The position numbers and the translations under genes are program-made. Source: CBFDBF01 sp050287965 (GTDB lineage: Bacteria; Pseudomonadota; Gammaproteobacteria; Chromatiales; Chromatiaceae). Taken from it: DNA of 64,000 nucleotides. The stretch is taken from contig JBNKCX010000017.1 of the NCBI GenBank assembly GCA_050287965.1, positions 124,001 through 188,000 on the forward strand, in the 5' to 3' direction. Shown piece by piece: positions 8,932-17,777 of the stretch. Within the stretch, counting starts at the first letter, position 1. Each line of letters opens with the position of its first letter. The notes beneath the pieces were generated by a model. That model made no database searches. It had not been told where the DNA came from and saw only the letters and a program-made list of their open reading frames with translations.

Positions 8932-9000
8932 GCCACGGAGACACGGAGATCACAGAGTTCTACCAAATACAACTCCGCGTTCTCCGCGACTTCCGTGGTG
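8932..9000. repeat. CACAGAG-type palindromic intergenic repeat, copy 3 (dtd-hisB gap)
   Basis: CCACGGAGACACGGAGATC on the left and CTCCGCGTTCTCCGCGACTT then CCGTGG on the right, with complementary ends and a short non-repeated middle. It lies just downstream of dtd and upstream of hisB. Confidence 0.75.
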
Positions 9001-9009
9001 AAAAACGAA

Positions 9010-9447
9010 TCAGGTCTGAAGCCAGAAGGTAACGGGACCGTCGTTGGTGAGGGTGACCTGCATGTCCGCGCCGAATACGCCGGTCTGCGCCCCTCTGATA
9101 TACCGTTGCGCCTCCCGGCAGAGATACTCGAACAGCTGCCGACCCTTTTCCGGATCGGCCGCCGCCGAGAATCCGGGGCGGGTTCCCTTACGGGTATCGG
9201 CTACCAGGGTAAACTGGGGCACCAGCAGAACATTCCCGTCGATATCCATTACGCTGCGATTCATGCGTCCCACCTCATCCGGAAAGACCCGGTAAGAGAG
9301 AATGCGCTCCAGCAAACGATCGGCCCGGGCCTCGTCATCCGTCCGTTCCACCCCCACCAGCACCATCAACCCGCGATCGATCTTGCCGACAATCTGCTGC
9401 CGGACCTCGACCTGGGCACTGGTCACCCGCTGCAGCAGAGCGATCAT
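9010..9447 (-). CDS. dtd: D-aminoacyl-tRNA deacylase
   Basis: 145 residues with the ATG at 9447 (MIALLQRVTSAQVEV). Dtd hydrolyses D-amino acids mischarged on tRNA. Conserved elements: SAQVEV, FTLVADTRKGTRPGFS (the SQFTL-type active-site region, here VPQFTL), and NDGPVTFWLQ at the C-terminus, matching the NxGPxT motif. Its ATG overlaps the TGA of pip by four bases, indicating translational coupling. A longer open frame upstream lies inside pip and is not coding. Confidence 0.95.
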   Translation of the reverse strand: MIALLQRVTSAQVEVRQQIVGKIDRGLMVLVGVERTDDEARADRLLERILSYRVFPDEVGRMNRSVMDIDGNVLLVPQFTLVADTRKGTRPGFSAAADPEKGRQLFEYLCREAQRYIRGAQTGVFGADMQVTLTNDGPVTFWLQT

Positions 9448-10394
9448 CCCAACCGCTCCGCGAAACCGTCGGTGGCCTCTACCAGGGCGCTGCGTATACC
9501 CGGCTCCGCGGCGGAGTGTCCGGCATCCGGAATGATCCGCAACTCGCTTCCCGGCCAGGATCGGTGCAGTTCCCACGCCGACTCCACGGGGCATATCAAA
9601 TCGTATCGCCCATGGATGATTACGCCGGGTATCCCGCTGATTCGGGAGATATCTTCCAGCAACTGGTCGGGTCGCAAAAAGGCGTCGTGCATGAAATAGT
9701 GGCTCTCGATACGCGCCAGGCTCAAAGCGGTGCGAGGATCACTGAAGTGATTAATGATGCTGGAATCGGACAGCAGACTGGCGGTTCGACCCTCCCATAG
9801 AGACCATGCCTTGGCCGCGGCCATTCTCGCCACTTCGTCGTGGCCCGTCAGCCGCCGGTGGTAGGCGCGCAGCAAATCATCCCGTTCCTGTTCCGGGATG
9901 GGGGAGACAAACTCCTGCCAGTAATCGGGAAATATCCGGCTCGCCCCATGCTGGTAGAACCAGTGGATCTCCTGCTCGCGGCAGAGAAAAATGCCGCGCA
10001 GAACCAGGCCGAGCACCCGATCCGGATGCGCCTCCGCGTAGGCCAGCGCCAGAGTAGAGCCCCAGGACCCGCCGAACAGCAACCATTTCGACACCCCCAA
10101 ATGGTCTCTTATCTTCTCCATGTCGTCGATCAGGTGTTGGGTACTGTTATCCCGTAATTCCGCATGCGGAACGGAACGACCGCAGCCGCGCTGATCAAAC
10201 AGAATAATCCGATAACGGTTGGGATCGAAAAAGCGCCGGTGATAGGCTTCGCAGCCGGACCCCGGTCCCCCGTGTAGAAACAGCGCGGGGACGCCCTCCC
10301 GGTTACCGCTCTCTTCCAGATACAGGGTATGGCGTTCATCCACCGCCAGCAGGCAGCTGGAGTAGGGGATAATATCCGGGTAAAGTTCGGGCAT
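9444..10394 (-). CDS. pip: Proline iminopeptidase (alpha/beta hydrolase S33)
   Basis: 316 residues from MPELYPDIIPY (ATG at 10394); an ATG twelve codons earlier is also open. It removes N-terminal proline from peptides. Visible elements: oxyanion-hole LHGGPGSG, DQRGCGRS, the nucleophile elbow GGSWGSTLALAYAEAHP (GxSxG), catalytic Asp in HGRYDLICP and His in DAGHSAAEPG. All are typical of the family and the length is normal. Overlaps dtd by four bases. Confidence 0.93.
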   Translation of the reverse strand: MPELYPDIIPYSSCLLAVDERHTLYLEESGNREGVPALFLHGGPGSGCEAYHRRFFDPNRYRIILFDQRGCGRSVPHAELRDNSTQHLIDDMEKIRDHLGVSKWLLFGGSWGSTLALAYAEAHPDRVLGLVLRGIFLCREQEIHWFYQHGASRIFPDYWQEFVSPIPEQERDDLLRAYHRRLTGHDEVARMAAAKAWSLWEGRTASLLSDSSIINHFSDPRTALSLARIESHYFMHDAFLRPDQLLEDISRISGIPGVIIHGRYDLICPVESAWELHRSWPGSELRIIPDAGHSAAEPGIRSALVEATDGFAERLG

Positions 10395-10430
10395 GGCAGG
10401 CAGTGTACCGTCAGCCCGCCGGGAGGTCAT

Positions 10431-10784
10431 CCCAAATACCCCAGGTTAGATCCGGTAAAAAAATCAGACTTTTCCTACAAACCAGGGAGACATCGCTCAC
10501 AGTATTTCTTTCAGAGTGTGGCAGCATATAACCGTCGCCATAGACGGATGCTCAAGGACGAGACCCACTCCCAGGGAGGAGTTCAAGGACCGAACATTCC
10601 TTTGCCAACCAAGCCCGGCGACACCGCCCTGATGGCATGGATTGCCGTCAGGGCATTCTTTTTTCGGCCAAGAAAAAAGCCCCCTGTCGACCGACACCAC
10701 GGCAACCCGCGTTGCCTGCAGACCTGTTTGCCTACCCCGCGGCGGCAACACCTGCGGAGGGTAGGCTACCAAGGTGGGAGCCCC
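10431..10784. other. Hairpin-rich intergenic region between typA and pip, no gene seen
   Basis: A 350-base gap without a convincing coding frame. The half nearer typA is dense in inverted repeats: GCCCTGATGGCA with TGCCGTCAGGGC (10626-10654), CTTTTTTC with GAAAAAAG around 10658-10679, GGCAAC with GTTGCC (10701-10716), and GCCTACCC with GGGTAGGC (10730-10766). On the minus strand this lies just past the typA stop, so it could be a structured 3' end or a separate RNA. Confidence 0.5.
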
Positions 10785-12620
10785 CTAATTCCCTCCTGAA
10801 CGCGCCGCGCGCTTACGCTCGTGTTCTTTCAGATGACGTTTGCGGATCCGAATCGCCTTGGGAGTAACCTCGATCAATTCATCTTCCTCAATGAACTCCA
10901 AAGCCTGCTCCAGGGTAAACCTAACCGGCGGAGTCAGGAGGATGTTCTCATCGGAGCCGGCGGCACGAATGTTGGTGAGCTGCTTCGCCTTCAGCGGATT
11001 CACCGTCAGGTCGTTGTCGCGGGAGTGGATGCCCACCACCTGACCTTCGTAGACCTCCTCTCCATGGGAGACCATCATCCTGCCCCGTTCCTGGAGATTA
11101 AACAGCGCATAACCCAGCGCCTTTCCGGTGGTGTTGGCGATCATCACACCGTTGCGGCGTGGCGCAATGCCGCCGGGATTGGCGGGGCCGTAATGATCGA
11201 ATACGTGATACTTGAGCCCGGTACCGGAGGTAAGGGTCAGGAATTCGGTCTGAAACCCGATCAGACCCCGAGAAGGTATCTCATAATCCAGCCGGACCCG
11301 TCCCTTGCCGTCCGGCACCATATCCTTGAGCTCGCCCCTGCGCTCCCCCAGGGCCTGCATAACCGCACCCTGGGACTCCTCTTCAGTATCCACCGTCAAC
11401 TGCTCGTAGGGTTCGCAGATCTGACCGTCGATCTCACGGAAGATCACCTCCGGTCGCGACACGGCCAGCTCGTATCCTTCACGGCGCATATTCTCCAATA
11501 GGATCGAGAGATGCAGTTCCCCGCGTCCGGATACGCGGAATTTTTCCGGGTCGTTACCCTCCTCCACCCGCAGGGCCACGTTATGTATCAGCTCCCGCTC
11601 CAGGCGCTCCTTGAGCTGACGGGAGGTCAGATACTTCCCCTCCCGCCCGGCGAAGGGCGAGGTGTTGACCTGAAAGGTCATGGAGACCGTGGGTTCATCC
11701 ACGCTCAACAGGGGCAGCGCCTCCACATGTTCCGGATCACAGAGGGTATCGGAAACGTTGGGCGCCTCTATCCCGGTGAGGGCTACGATATCGCCGGCCG
11801 ATGCCTCTCCTATCTCATGCCGCTCCAAACCCAGGTAGCCATATACCAAACCGATCTTGGCCTTGTGTCTGTCACCATCCGCCTTAGCCACCACCACCTG
11901 CTGACCCGGCTTCACGATACCGCGTTCAATACGCCCAATGGCGATTGCTCCCACATAACTGTTGTAATCAAGGGTTGAAACCTGCATGCGGAACGGTGCG
12001 GCAGGATCTACCTGCGGTTGCGGACAGTGTTTCACGATGGCCTCGAACAGCGGAGTCATATCGCCGTCCCGCACCCCGTCGTCCTCGCCGGCATAACCGT
12101 TGATGGCCGAGGCATAGATAATGGGAAAATCGAGCTGCTCGTCCGTGGCCCCCAGGCGATCGAACAGTTCAAACACCTGATCGATTACCCAGTCCGGACG
12201 GGCACCGGGTTTATCGATCTTGTTTACCACCACGATGGGGCGCAGGCCGTGGGCGAAGGCCTTCTGTGTGACAAAACGGGTCTGGGGCATCGGCCCCTCC
12301 TGCGCATCCACCAACAGCAGTACAGAATCCACCATGGAAAGGACCCGCTCCACCTCGCCACCAAAATCGGCATGGCCGGGAGTATCGACGATATTGATCC
12401 GGTAATCGTTCCAGCGAATAGCGGTATTCTTGGAAAGGATGGTGATACCCCGCTCCTTCTCCAGATCGTTGGAATCCATAACCCTTTCGATAACCCCGAA
12501 CCGGTCTCCCAGGGTTCCCGACTGTTTCAGCAGTTCATCTACCAGGGTGGTCTTACCGTGGTCGACGTGGGCGATAATGGCGATGTTACGCAGTTTTGAA
12601 ATGTCTGTTTTGAGTTGCAT
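10785..12620 (-). CDS. typA: Translational GTPase TypA/BipA
   Basis: 611 residues with the ATG at 12620 (MQLKTDISKLRNIA); 17 more in-frame codons upstream do not fit the family. TypA is a ribosome-associated EF-G-like GTPase involved in 50S assembly and stress or low-temperature growth. G motifs: AHVDHGKTTL (G1), RGITI (G2), DTPGHADFGGEV (G3), NKIDKPGARP (G4). Domains II, III and V and the TypA-specific C-terminal domain (GLIGFQTEFLTLTSGTG) follow, with a basic tail. Monocistronic, transcribed away from the DnaA-box region. Confidence 0.97.
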   Translation of the reverse strand: MQLKTDISKLRNIAIIAHVDHGKTTLVDELLKQSGTLGDRFGVIERVMDSNDLEKERGITILSKNTAIRWNDYRINIVDTPGHADFGGEVERVLSMVDSVLLLVDAQEGPMPQTRFVTQKAFAHGLRPIVVVNKIDKPGARPDWVIDQVFELFDRLGATDEQLDFPIIYASAINGYAGEDDGVRDGDMTPLFEAIVKHCPQPQVDPAAPFRMQVSTLDYNSYVGAIAIGRIERGIVKPGQQVVVAKADGDRHKAKIGLVYGYLGLERHEIGEASAGDIVALTGIEAPNVSDTLCDPEHVEALPLLSVDEPTVSMTFQVNTSPFAGREGKYLTSRQLKERLERELIHNVALRVEEGNDPEKFRVSGRGELHLSILLENMRREGYELAVSRPEVIFREIDGQICEPYEQLTVDTEEESQGAVMQALGERRGELKDMVPDGKGRVRLDYEIPSRGLIGFQTEFLTLTSGTGLKYHVFDHYGPANPGGIAPRRNGVMIANTTGKALGYALFNLQERGRMMVSHGEEVYEGQVVGIHSRDNDLTVNPLKAKQLTNIRAAGSDENILLTPPVRFTLEQALEFIEEDELIEVTPKAIRIRKRHLKEHERKRAARSGGN

Positions 12621-12889
12621 GGGGCGCTTCGAACACAAAGGCAAAAAAGAGCGGCGCATTATAGCCTCCAACGGGCCGCCGCATAAGCGCTACGTGACGT
12701 ACTAAAGCAAATACCCGATCTCAATAGACGAGGCCGGGAGACGCCACACCCCCGGAAAAAATGGACCGCCCGCTGAGTAGGGGAAAAACTGCAAGAACTT
12801 CTTTTCCTGCTCAGACAGTTAGAACGGGTTTATGAGGTAATGATGTCAGCTTGATAGATAGGATCTTGTCACAAAAAAGAAATAAAGTT

Positions 12890-12912
12890 TTATACACAAA
12901 TTCTGTGGATAA
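12890..12912. promoter_or_regulatory. Two inverted DnaA boxes, 5 bases apart
   Basis: TTATACACA at 12890-12898 (plus) and TGTGGATAA at 12904-12912, the reverse complement of the perfect box TTATCCACA. Both fit the TTATNCACA consensus. The bases after the second box (CTCTGT) repeat a context common at gammaproteobacterial origins (recalled, not searched). Confidence 0.65.
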
Positions 12913-13094
12913 CTCTGTTAACAACATTCTCCATCATCTGCCTGACCCCGACCGTGGCCCTGTTTCAGAGGGATTGTAGAGTTTCTATACAGCCTATTAA
13001 TGTTTTTTAAAAACAACGCGTTATAAATTTTTTCGCATATTTAGGATTTGACCCTTGACATACCGGAAATGATCGGGCAGACAAAAATGTCATA

Positions 13095-13103
13095 TGTGTA
13101 TAA
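13095..13103 (-). promoter_or_regulatory. DnaA box
   Basis: TGTGTATAA, the complement of TTATACACA, 183 bases from the inverted pair and on the other side of the AT-rich stretch. Confidence 0.55.
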
Positions 13104-13203
13104 CTGACGGACGGGAATGGCTTTTTTGCCCTCTTCAAGCCCTACCAAACATGGAAGGTTTAGGTAGAATAGGCCGCGAACTCAGCCCCATTCCGAGGTT
13201 ATT

Positions 13204-13857
13204 GTGAAGAAAATCCTACCCCTTCTGCTGCTCCTGCTCTGCAACACCATCCAGGCCGAGACCCGCTATGTCTCGGATGAACTGAAGATAAACCTACGCA
13301 GGGGTGAGGGCGTCGGCTTCAAGATCGTGCGCACTCTTCCCAGCGGAAGCCCGGTGGAAGTCCTGCAGACAAACCAGGAGAGCGGCTATTCGCAGGTGCG
13401 GACCCAGGACGGCGTGGTGGGTTATGTCCTCTCCCGACAACTGATGAGTCAGCCGAGCGCAAAGACGCGGTTGGCGAAGGCGGAATCGGAACGGGATAAG
13501 GCGCTGGAAAAAGCGGCAAACGCCATTCAGCTGGAGAAAGAACGGGACCAGGCCCGCGCCCAATACCAGCAGATGCTAAAAGAGCGTGACAGGTTGAACT
13601 CCGATTTGGAGGGGATACGACGCACTTCGGCAGATTCCATACGGATTGCGGAGGAACGCAAAACGTTAAAGGAACAGGTGGCCAACCTGACCTGGGAACT
13701 GGAGAACATGAAACTTCAGAACCGGGAGTTGCAGAACGACGAAGCCCGTGACTGGTTTATGCTGGGCGCCAGCGTCATCATCATCGGTATCGTAATCGGC
13801 CTGATACTTCCGCGCCTGAGTTTTCGCCGGCGCAAGAAGTCGTGGGATTCCCTCTGA
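13204..13857 (+). CDS. SH3 domain membrane protein (YgiM/TIGR04211 type)
   Basis: 217 residues, GTG start. Architecture: signal peptide (1-18, ending IQA), bacterial SH3b domain (about 20-85, with YVSDELKINLRRGEGVGFKIV and GVVGYVLSRQL), a charged coiled coil (about 92-180, Glu/Arg/Lys rich), and one C-terminal membrane helix (WFMLGASVIIIGIVIGLIL) with a short basic tail. This is the plan of E. coli YgiM-like proteins, whose function is poorly known; the SH3b domain suggests cell-wall contact in the periplasm. No operon partner on this strand. Confidence 0.88.
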   Translation: MKKILPLLLLLLCNTIQAETRYVSDELKINLRRGEGVGFKIVRTLPSGSPVEVLQTNQESGYSQVRTQDGVVGYVLSRQLMSQPSAKTRLAKAESERDKALEKAANAIQLEKERDQARAQYQQMLKERDRLNSDLEGIRRTSADSIRIAEERKTLKEQVANLTWELENMKLQNRELQNDEARDWFMLGASVIIIGIVIGLILPRLSFRRRKKSWDSL

Positions 13858-14000
13858 CGTCGACCCACTCTACCTCGCTCGACTGCAGGAGAGCCCGACA
13901 CTCACCGGGACGACACGTACGTTTATAGAAGCTTCTTTTCACCCGTCGGGTATAAAGCCACGATTGGAATCGCCTCTGCGCCGGTTAGAAAACCACATTT

Positions 14001-14033
14001 AAACCACAGAGAACACAGAGGTTCACGGAGAAA
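14001..14033. repeat. CACAGAG-type repeat, single arm, copy 4
   Basis: CCACAGAGAACACAGAGG followed by TTCACGGAG, matching the arms of the repeats at 6541, 7367 and 8932, but no matching second arm is seen. It lies immediately downstream of ilvD. Confidence 0.55.
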
Positions 14034-14035
14034 CC

Positions 14036-15889
14036 TCAACGCCGCCGTATCTGGGAAAGGTCGCGAACCGCACCCCGTGCCGCGCTGGTGGTGGTGGCCG
14101 CATAGTTCTGCAACGCCTGGGAAACCGCCCGATCGCGGTTTTCCGGCTGCCACGCCATCAGGCCTTTCGCCTCCATGGCCCGGCGACGCTCAAGCAGTTC
14201 ATCATTGCTTACCGCTATTTCGATTCTGCGGTTGGGAATATCGATCTCGATCATGTCCCCTTCCCGCACCAGGCCGATATTGCCGCCTTCCGCAGCCTCC
14301 GGCGAACAGTGGCCGATGGAAAGCCCTGAGGTACCGCCGGAAAATCGGCCGTCCGTTATCAGGGCACAGGCCTTGCCCAGCCCCTTAGACTTCAGGTAGC
14401 TGGTGGGATAGAGCATCTCCTGCATACCCGGGCCTCCCTTCGGGCCCTCGTATCGGATCACCACGATATCCCCCGCCTGGATGCGATCCTCCAGGATCGC
14501 CGCCACCGCGGAATCCTGGCTTTCAAAGACACGCGCCGGACCACGGAATACCAGGATCGATTGATCCACACCCGCGGTCTTGACGATACAACCGTCCGCC
14601 GCCAGGTTGCCATAAAGCACCGCCAGCCCCCCGTCCCGGCTATAGGCGTGCGCCAGATCCCGGATACAACCGTTGCCGCGATCCAGATCCAGGTCCGGCC
14701 AGCGGCTATCCTGGCTGAAGGCCTCCAACGAGGGAACACCGCCGGGACCGGCCAGGTACCTTTGCCTGGTGGCCTCATCCGGCTCCCGGTTCACATCCCA
14801 GCGATCGATAGCGGCCCCGATGCTCGCGCTATGGACGGTCCGCTGCTCCCGATGTATCAGGCCGGCCTTGTCCAGTTCACCGAGGATGGCTATCACGCCG
14901 CCCGCCCGGTGGACATCTTCCAGGTGATACTTCTGGGTCGAGGGGGCCACTTTGCAAAGATTGGGAACCTTGCGGGAAAGACGGTCGATATCGGCCATGG
15001 TGAACTCCACCCCGGCTTCATGAGCAGCGGCCAACAGATGCAGCACGGTGTTGGTTGAGCCGCCCATGGCGATATCCAGAGACATGGCATTCTCAAACGC
15101 CTCGAAGGTGGCGATACCGCGCGGCAGTACCGAGGCGTCGTTCCCCTCGTAGTAGCGTCGGGCCAGATCCACGATCAACCGCCCCGCTTCCAGGAACAAC
15201 TTCCGGCGTTCGGCGTGGGTTGCCACCAGCGAACCGTTCCCGGGCAGGCTGAAACCGAGAGCCTCCGTGAGGCAGTTCATGGAGTTCGCCGTGAACATTC
15301 CGGAACAGGAGCCGCAGGTGGGGCAGGCGGAACGCTCGATCTGCGCCACGTCTTCGTCGCTTTCGTTGGGATCGGCGGCGGAAACCATGGCGTCCACCAG
15401 ATCCAGATGCACCTCTTCGCCATGCAACTTCGTCTTGCCCGACTCCATGGGTCCGCCGGAGACGAATACCGTGGGGATATTGACGCGTAGCGCAGCCATC
15501 ATCATACCGGGGGTGATCTTGTCGCAATTGGAGATACAGACCATGGCATCGGCGCAATGGGCGTTGACCATGTACTCCACGGAATCGGCGATGATATCCC
15601 GGGACGGCAGGGAATAAAGCATACCGTCATGCCCCATGGCTATACCGTCATCGATGGCGATGGTATTGAACTCCTTGGCGACACCCCCCGCCTGTTCGAT
15701 CTCGCGCGCCACCATCTGGCCGAGATTCTGCAAATGGACATGTCCCGGTACAAACTGGGTAAAGGAGTTGACCACTGCGATGATCGGTTTCCCGAAATCT
15801 TCATCCTGCATACCGGTGGCACGCCATAATGCACGGGCACCGGCCATGTTGCGTCCATGGGTGGTGGTACGGGAGCGGTATTGGGGCAT
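14036..15889 (-). CDS. ilvD: Dihydroxy-acid dehydratase
   Basis: 617 residues, normal length. IlvD dehydrates 2,3-dihydroxy acids in valine, isoleucine and leucine synthesis. The Fe-S ligand region is visible as ISNCDKITPGM and CPTCGSCSGMFTANSMNCL, and the substrate/Mg region as AIDDGIAMGHDGM. C-terminal GGTSGLSIGHCSPEA is also conserved. It is divergent from argA, with the two promoters in the 147 bases between them. Standalone; other ilv genes are not in the window. Confidence 0.97.
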   Translation of the reverse strand: MPQYRSRTTTHGRNMAGARALWRATGMQDEDFGKPIIAVVNSFTQFVPGHVHLQNLGQMVAREIEQAGGVAKEFNTIAIDDGIAMGHDGMLYSLPSRDIIADSVEYMVNAHCADAMVCISNCDKITPGMMMAALRVNIPTVFVSGGPMESGKTKLHGEEVHLDLVDAMVSAADPNESDEDVAQIERSACPTCGSCSGMFTANSMNCLTEALGFSLPGNGSLVATHAERRKLFLEAGRLIVDLARRYYEGNDASVLPRGIATFEAFENAMSLDIAMGGSTNTVLHLLAAAHEAGVEFTMADIDRLSRKVPNLCKVAPSTQKYHLEDVHRAGGVIAILGELDKAGLIHREQRTVHSASIGAAIDRWDVNREPDEATRQRYLAGPGGVPSLEAFSQDSRWPDLDLDRGNGCIRDLAHAYSRDGGLAVLYGNLAADGCIVKTAGVDQSILVFRGPARVFESQDSAVAAILEDRIQAGDIVVIRYEGPKGGPGMQEMLYPTSYLKSKGLGKACALITDGRFSGGTSGLSIGHCSPEAAEGGNIGLVREGDMIEIDIPNRRIEIAVSNDELLERRRAMEAKGLMAWQPENRDRAVSQALQNYAATTTSAARGAVRDLSQIRRR

Positions 15890-16036
15890 GTTTCTCTCCG
15901 GAGGTTCTCAATTCACCGGGGAATTATCCATCATTTGCGCTCGCCGCACACGGTCTGTCACGGACAAATCCGCCGGGAGTGGGCGTACCGGCAAAATAGT
16001 GTTACAAATATATTCAAACTCCGCGGGGATAGAAAC

Positions 16037-17377
16037 GTGACGAAAACAAGAAAGACCGACCTGGATCCGTTCGTGGAATGGTTTCGCGCCTCTTCGCCCT
16101 ATATCCATGCTCACCGTGATCGCACCATGGTCATCGTCATCGGCGGCGAAGCCGTGGCCGATGCCGGATTCGCCGATCTGATCCACGACATCGCCCTGTT
16201 ACGCGGTCTCGGTATCCGGCTAGTACTGGTACACGGCGCCCGGCCACAGGTCGAGGAACGGTTACGCCTCAGGGGTTCCGACACCCGGTATGTGGACGGT
16301 CTGCGGATAACCGACGACTCCGCCCTGTCCTGTGTGAAAGAGGCCGCCGGTGTGGTTCGGGTGGAGATCGAGGGGCTGTTATCCACCAGTATGGCCAACT
16401 CCCCCATGGCCGGCGCCCGCATACGGGCGCTCTCCGGCAACTTCGTGACCGCCAAACCGATCGGTATCCGCAACGGTGTCGATTTCTGCCACACCGGGGA
16501 GGTGCGGCGCATCGACAGCGAGGCTATACGCAAGGTGCTGGATTCCGGTGCCATCGCCCTCATCCCTCCGCTCGGCTACTCGGTTACCGGCGAGGTATTC
16601 AATCTGAGTGCCGCGGATGTGGGTTGCGCCGTCGCCGTCGCCCTCGGCGCCGACAAGCTCATCTTCCTGGCGGAGGGCAAAGGTCTTACCGACTCCAGGG
16701 GCAAGGTATTGACCAGCCTGCTGCCGGCCGACGTGGATACCCTGCTGAAGCGGAGAAGCACGCTGCCTGAGGAGTTGACCCAGCAGTTGCGTAACGCCGC
16801 CGGCGCCTGCCGCAGCGGGGTCGCCCGTGCCCATCTCATCGGCCGGCTGTTTGACGGCGCCCTGTTGCAGGAGCTGTTTACCCGTGACGGTATCGGCACT
16901 CTGATCTCGGCAGAACCCTATGAGACCATGCGCGCCGCCGGCGTCAACGACGTGGTCGGAATCATGGACCTGCTGGCACCGCTGGAGGAGCAGGGAGTGC
17001 TTGTACGCCGCCCCCGGGAAATGCTGGAGACCGAGATCAACCGCTTTACCGTGGTGGAACGGGACAATACGGTCATCGGCTGTGCCGCGCTCTATTGCTA
17101 CGAAAAGGAACGCATGGCGGAGCTGGCCTGCGTTGCGGTTCATCCCGATTACCGCAAGCGCGGGCTGGGGGACGAACTGCTGGCGCGGATGGAAAAATCG
17201 GCCCTGAGCAAAGGGATGGAACAACTGTTTGTTCTCACCACTCAGACCGCCCACTGGTTTCGGGAAAGGGGGTTCCGTTCCCTTCCCCTGAAGTCGCTGC
17301 CGGTGAAAAGGCGTCGTCTCTATAACTACCAGCGCAACTCCAAGGTATTGGTGAAGACGCTCACCACGAGGGCCTAG
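16037..17377 (+). CDS. argA: Amino-acid N-acetyltransferase (N-acetylglutamate synthase)
   Basis: 446 residues from a GTG at 16037, which gives the usual ArgA length; the open frame extends 60 codons further upstream into ilvD and is not coding there. The enzyme acetylates glutamate in the first step of arginine synthesis. Domains: amino-acid kinase-like (about 15-280, VIVIGGEAVAD, LVLVHGARPQ), the arginine-binding regulatory part, then a GNAT acetyltransferase domain (about 300-440, with AELACVAVHPDYRKRGLGDEL holding the acetyl-CoA loop). Probably feedback-inhibited by arginine, as is known for the family. Confidence 0.95.
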   Translation: MTKTRKTDLDPFVEWFRASSPYIHAHRDRTMVIVIGGEAVADAGFADLIHDIALLRGLGIRLVLVHGARPQVEERLRLRGSDTRYVDGLRITDDSALSCVKEAAGVVRVEIEGLLSTSMANSPMAGARIRALSGNFVTAKPIGIRNGVDFCHTGEVRRIDSEAIRKVLDSGAIALIPPLGYSVTGEVFNLSAADVGCAVAVALGADKLIFLAEGKGLTDSRGKVLTSLLPADVDTLLKRRSTLPEELTQQLRNAAGACRSGVARAHLIGRLFDGALLQELFTRDGIGTLISAEPYETMRAAGVNDVVGIMDLLAPLEEQGVLVRRPREMLETEINRFTVVERDNTVIGCAALYCYEKERMAELACVAVHPDYRKRGLGDELLARMEKSALSKGMEQLFVLTTQTAHWFRERGFRSLPLKSLPVKRRRLYNYQRNSKVLVKTLTTRA

Positions 17378-17777
17378 GAATCAGGGCCGAGGATCAAAGG
17401 GATTGGTCAAGCGGTGTGGGTCAGGTTGCGCGTCAGCATTACCTGACAATGCTTTTTTCGAAATTGGTAACCAGTTTCGTGACCTGTCCGGCATGGGGCC
17501 GCCTTATCTCTGCCTTCGGCAAAAAGTCACGAGTACCTTCCTTTTGAGCGCTCAAAAGTAAACCGCCCCGCCATGACATCCTTTGCGCCTCCACGTCTTC
17601 GCCTCCTTCGCGTTTATTTCCGCTCGCCTGATTCCGAATTATTTTAAAAGCCGGACCGATTTAGCAGCCCCGATGGGGACTGCGTGGTATATTCGGCTGC
17701 CGTGGAGGGAAATTCCCGCTGCCCCACAGCGCCACTATTACACCCGCCGGCCATGCATCGGCGGAAGGAGGAGAGAG
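17378..17777. other. 400-base intergenic region with a perfect palindrome and a repeat arm
   Basis: No gene seen. At 17541-17558 there is a perfect 18-base palindrome, CTTTTGAGCGCTCAAAAG. At 17582-17620 there is a right arm of the CGCAAAG-type repeat (GCGCCTCCACGTCTTCGCC). At 17462-17486 the motif GGTAACCAGTTTCGTGACCTG also occurs, with three changes overall, near 58319. Confidence 0.5.

Larger units (their letters stand above)
12672..13203. other. Intergenic region between divergent genes, with AT-rich stretch and DnaA boxes
   Basis: About 530 bases without a gene between typA (minus) and the SH3 protein (plus). It contains three DnaA-box matches, listed separately, and an AT-rich stretch at about 12996-13050 (TGTTTTTTAAAAAC, TTATAAATTTTTTCG). 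A TTGACA hexamer at 13055 has no good -10 at normal spacing. GATC occurs only twice. Confidence 0.6.
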
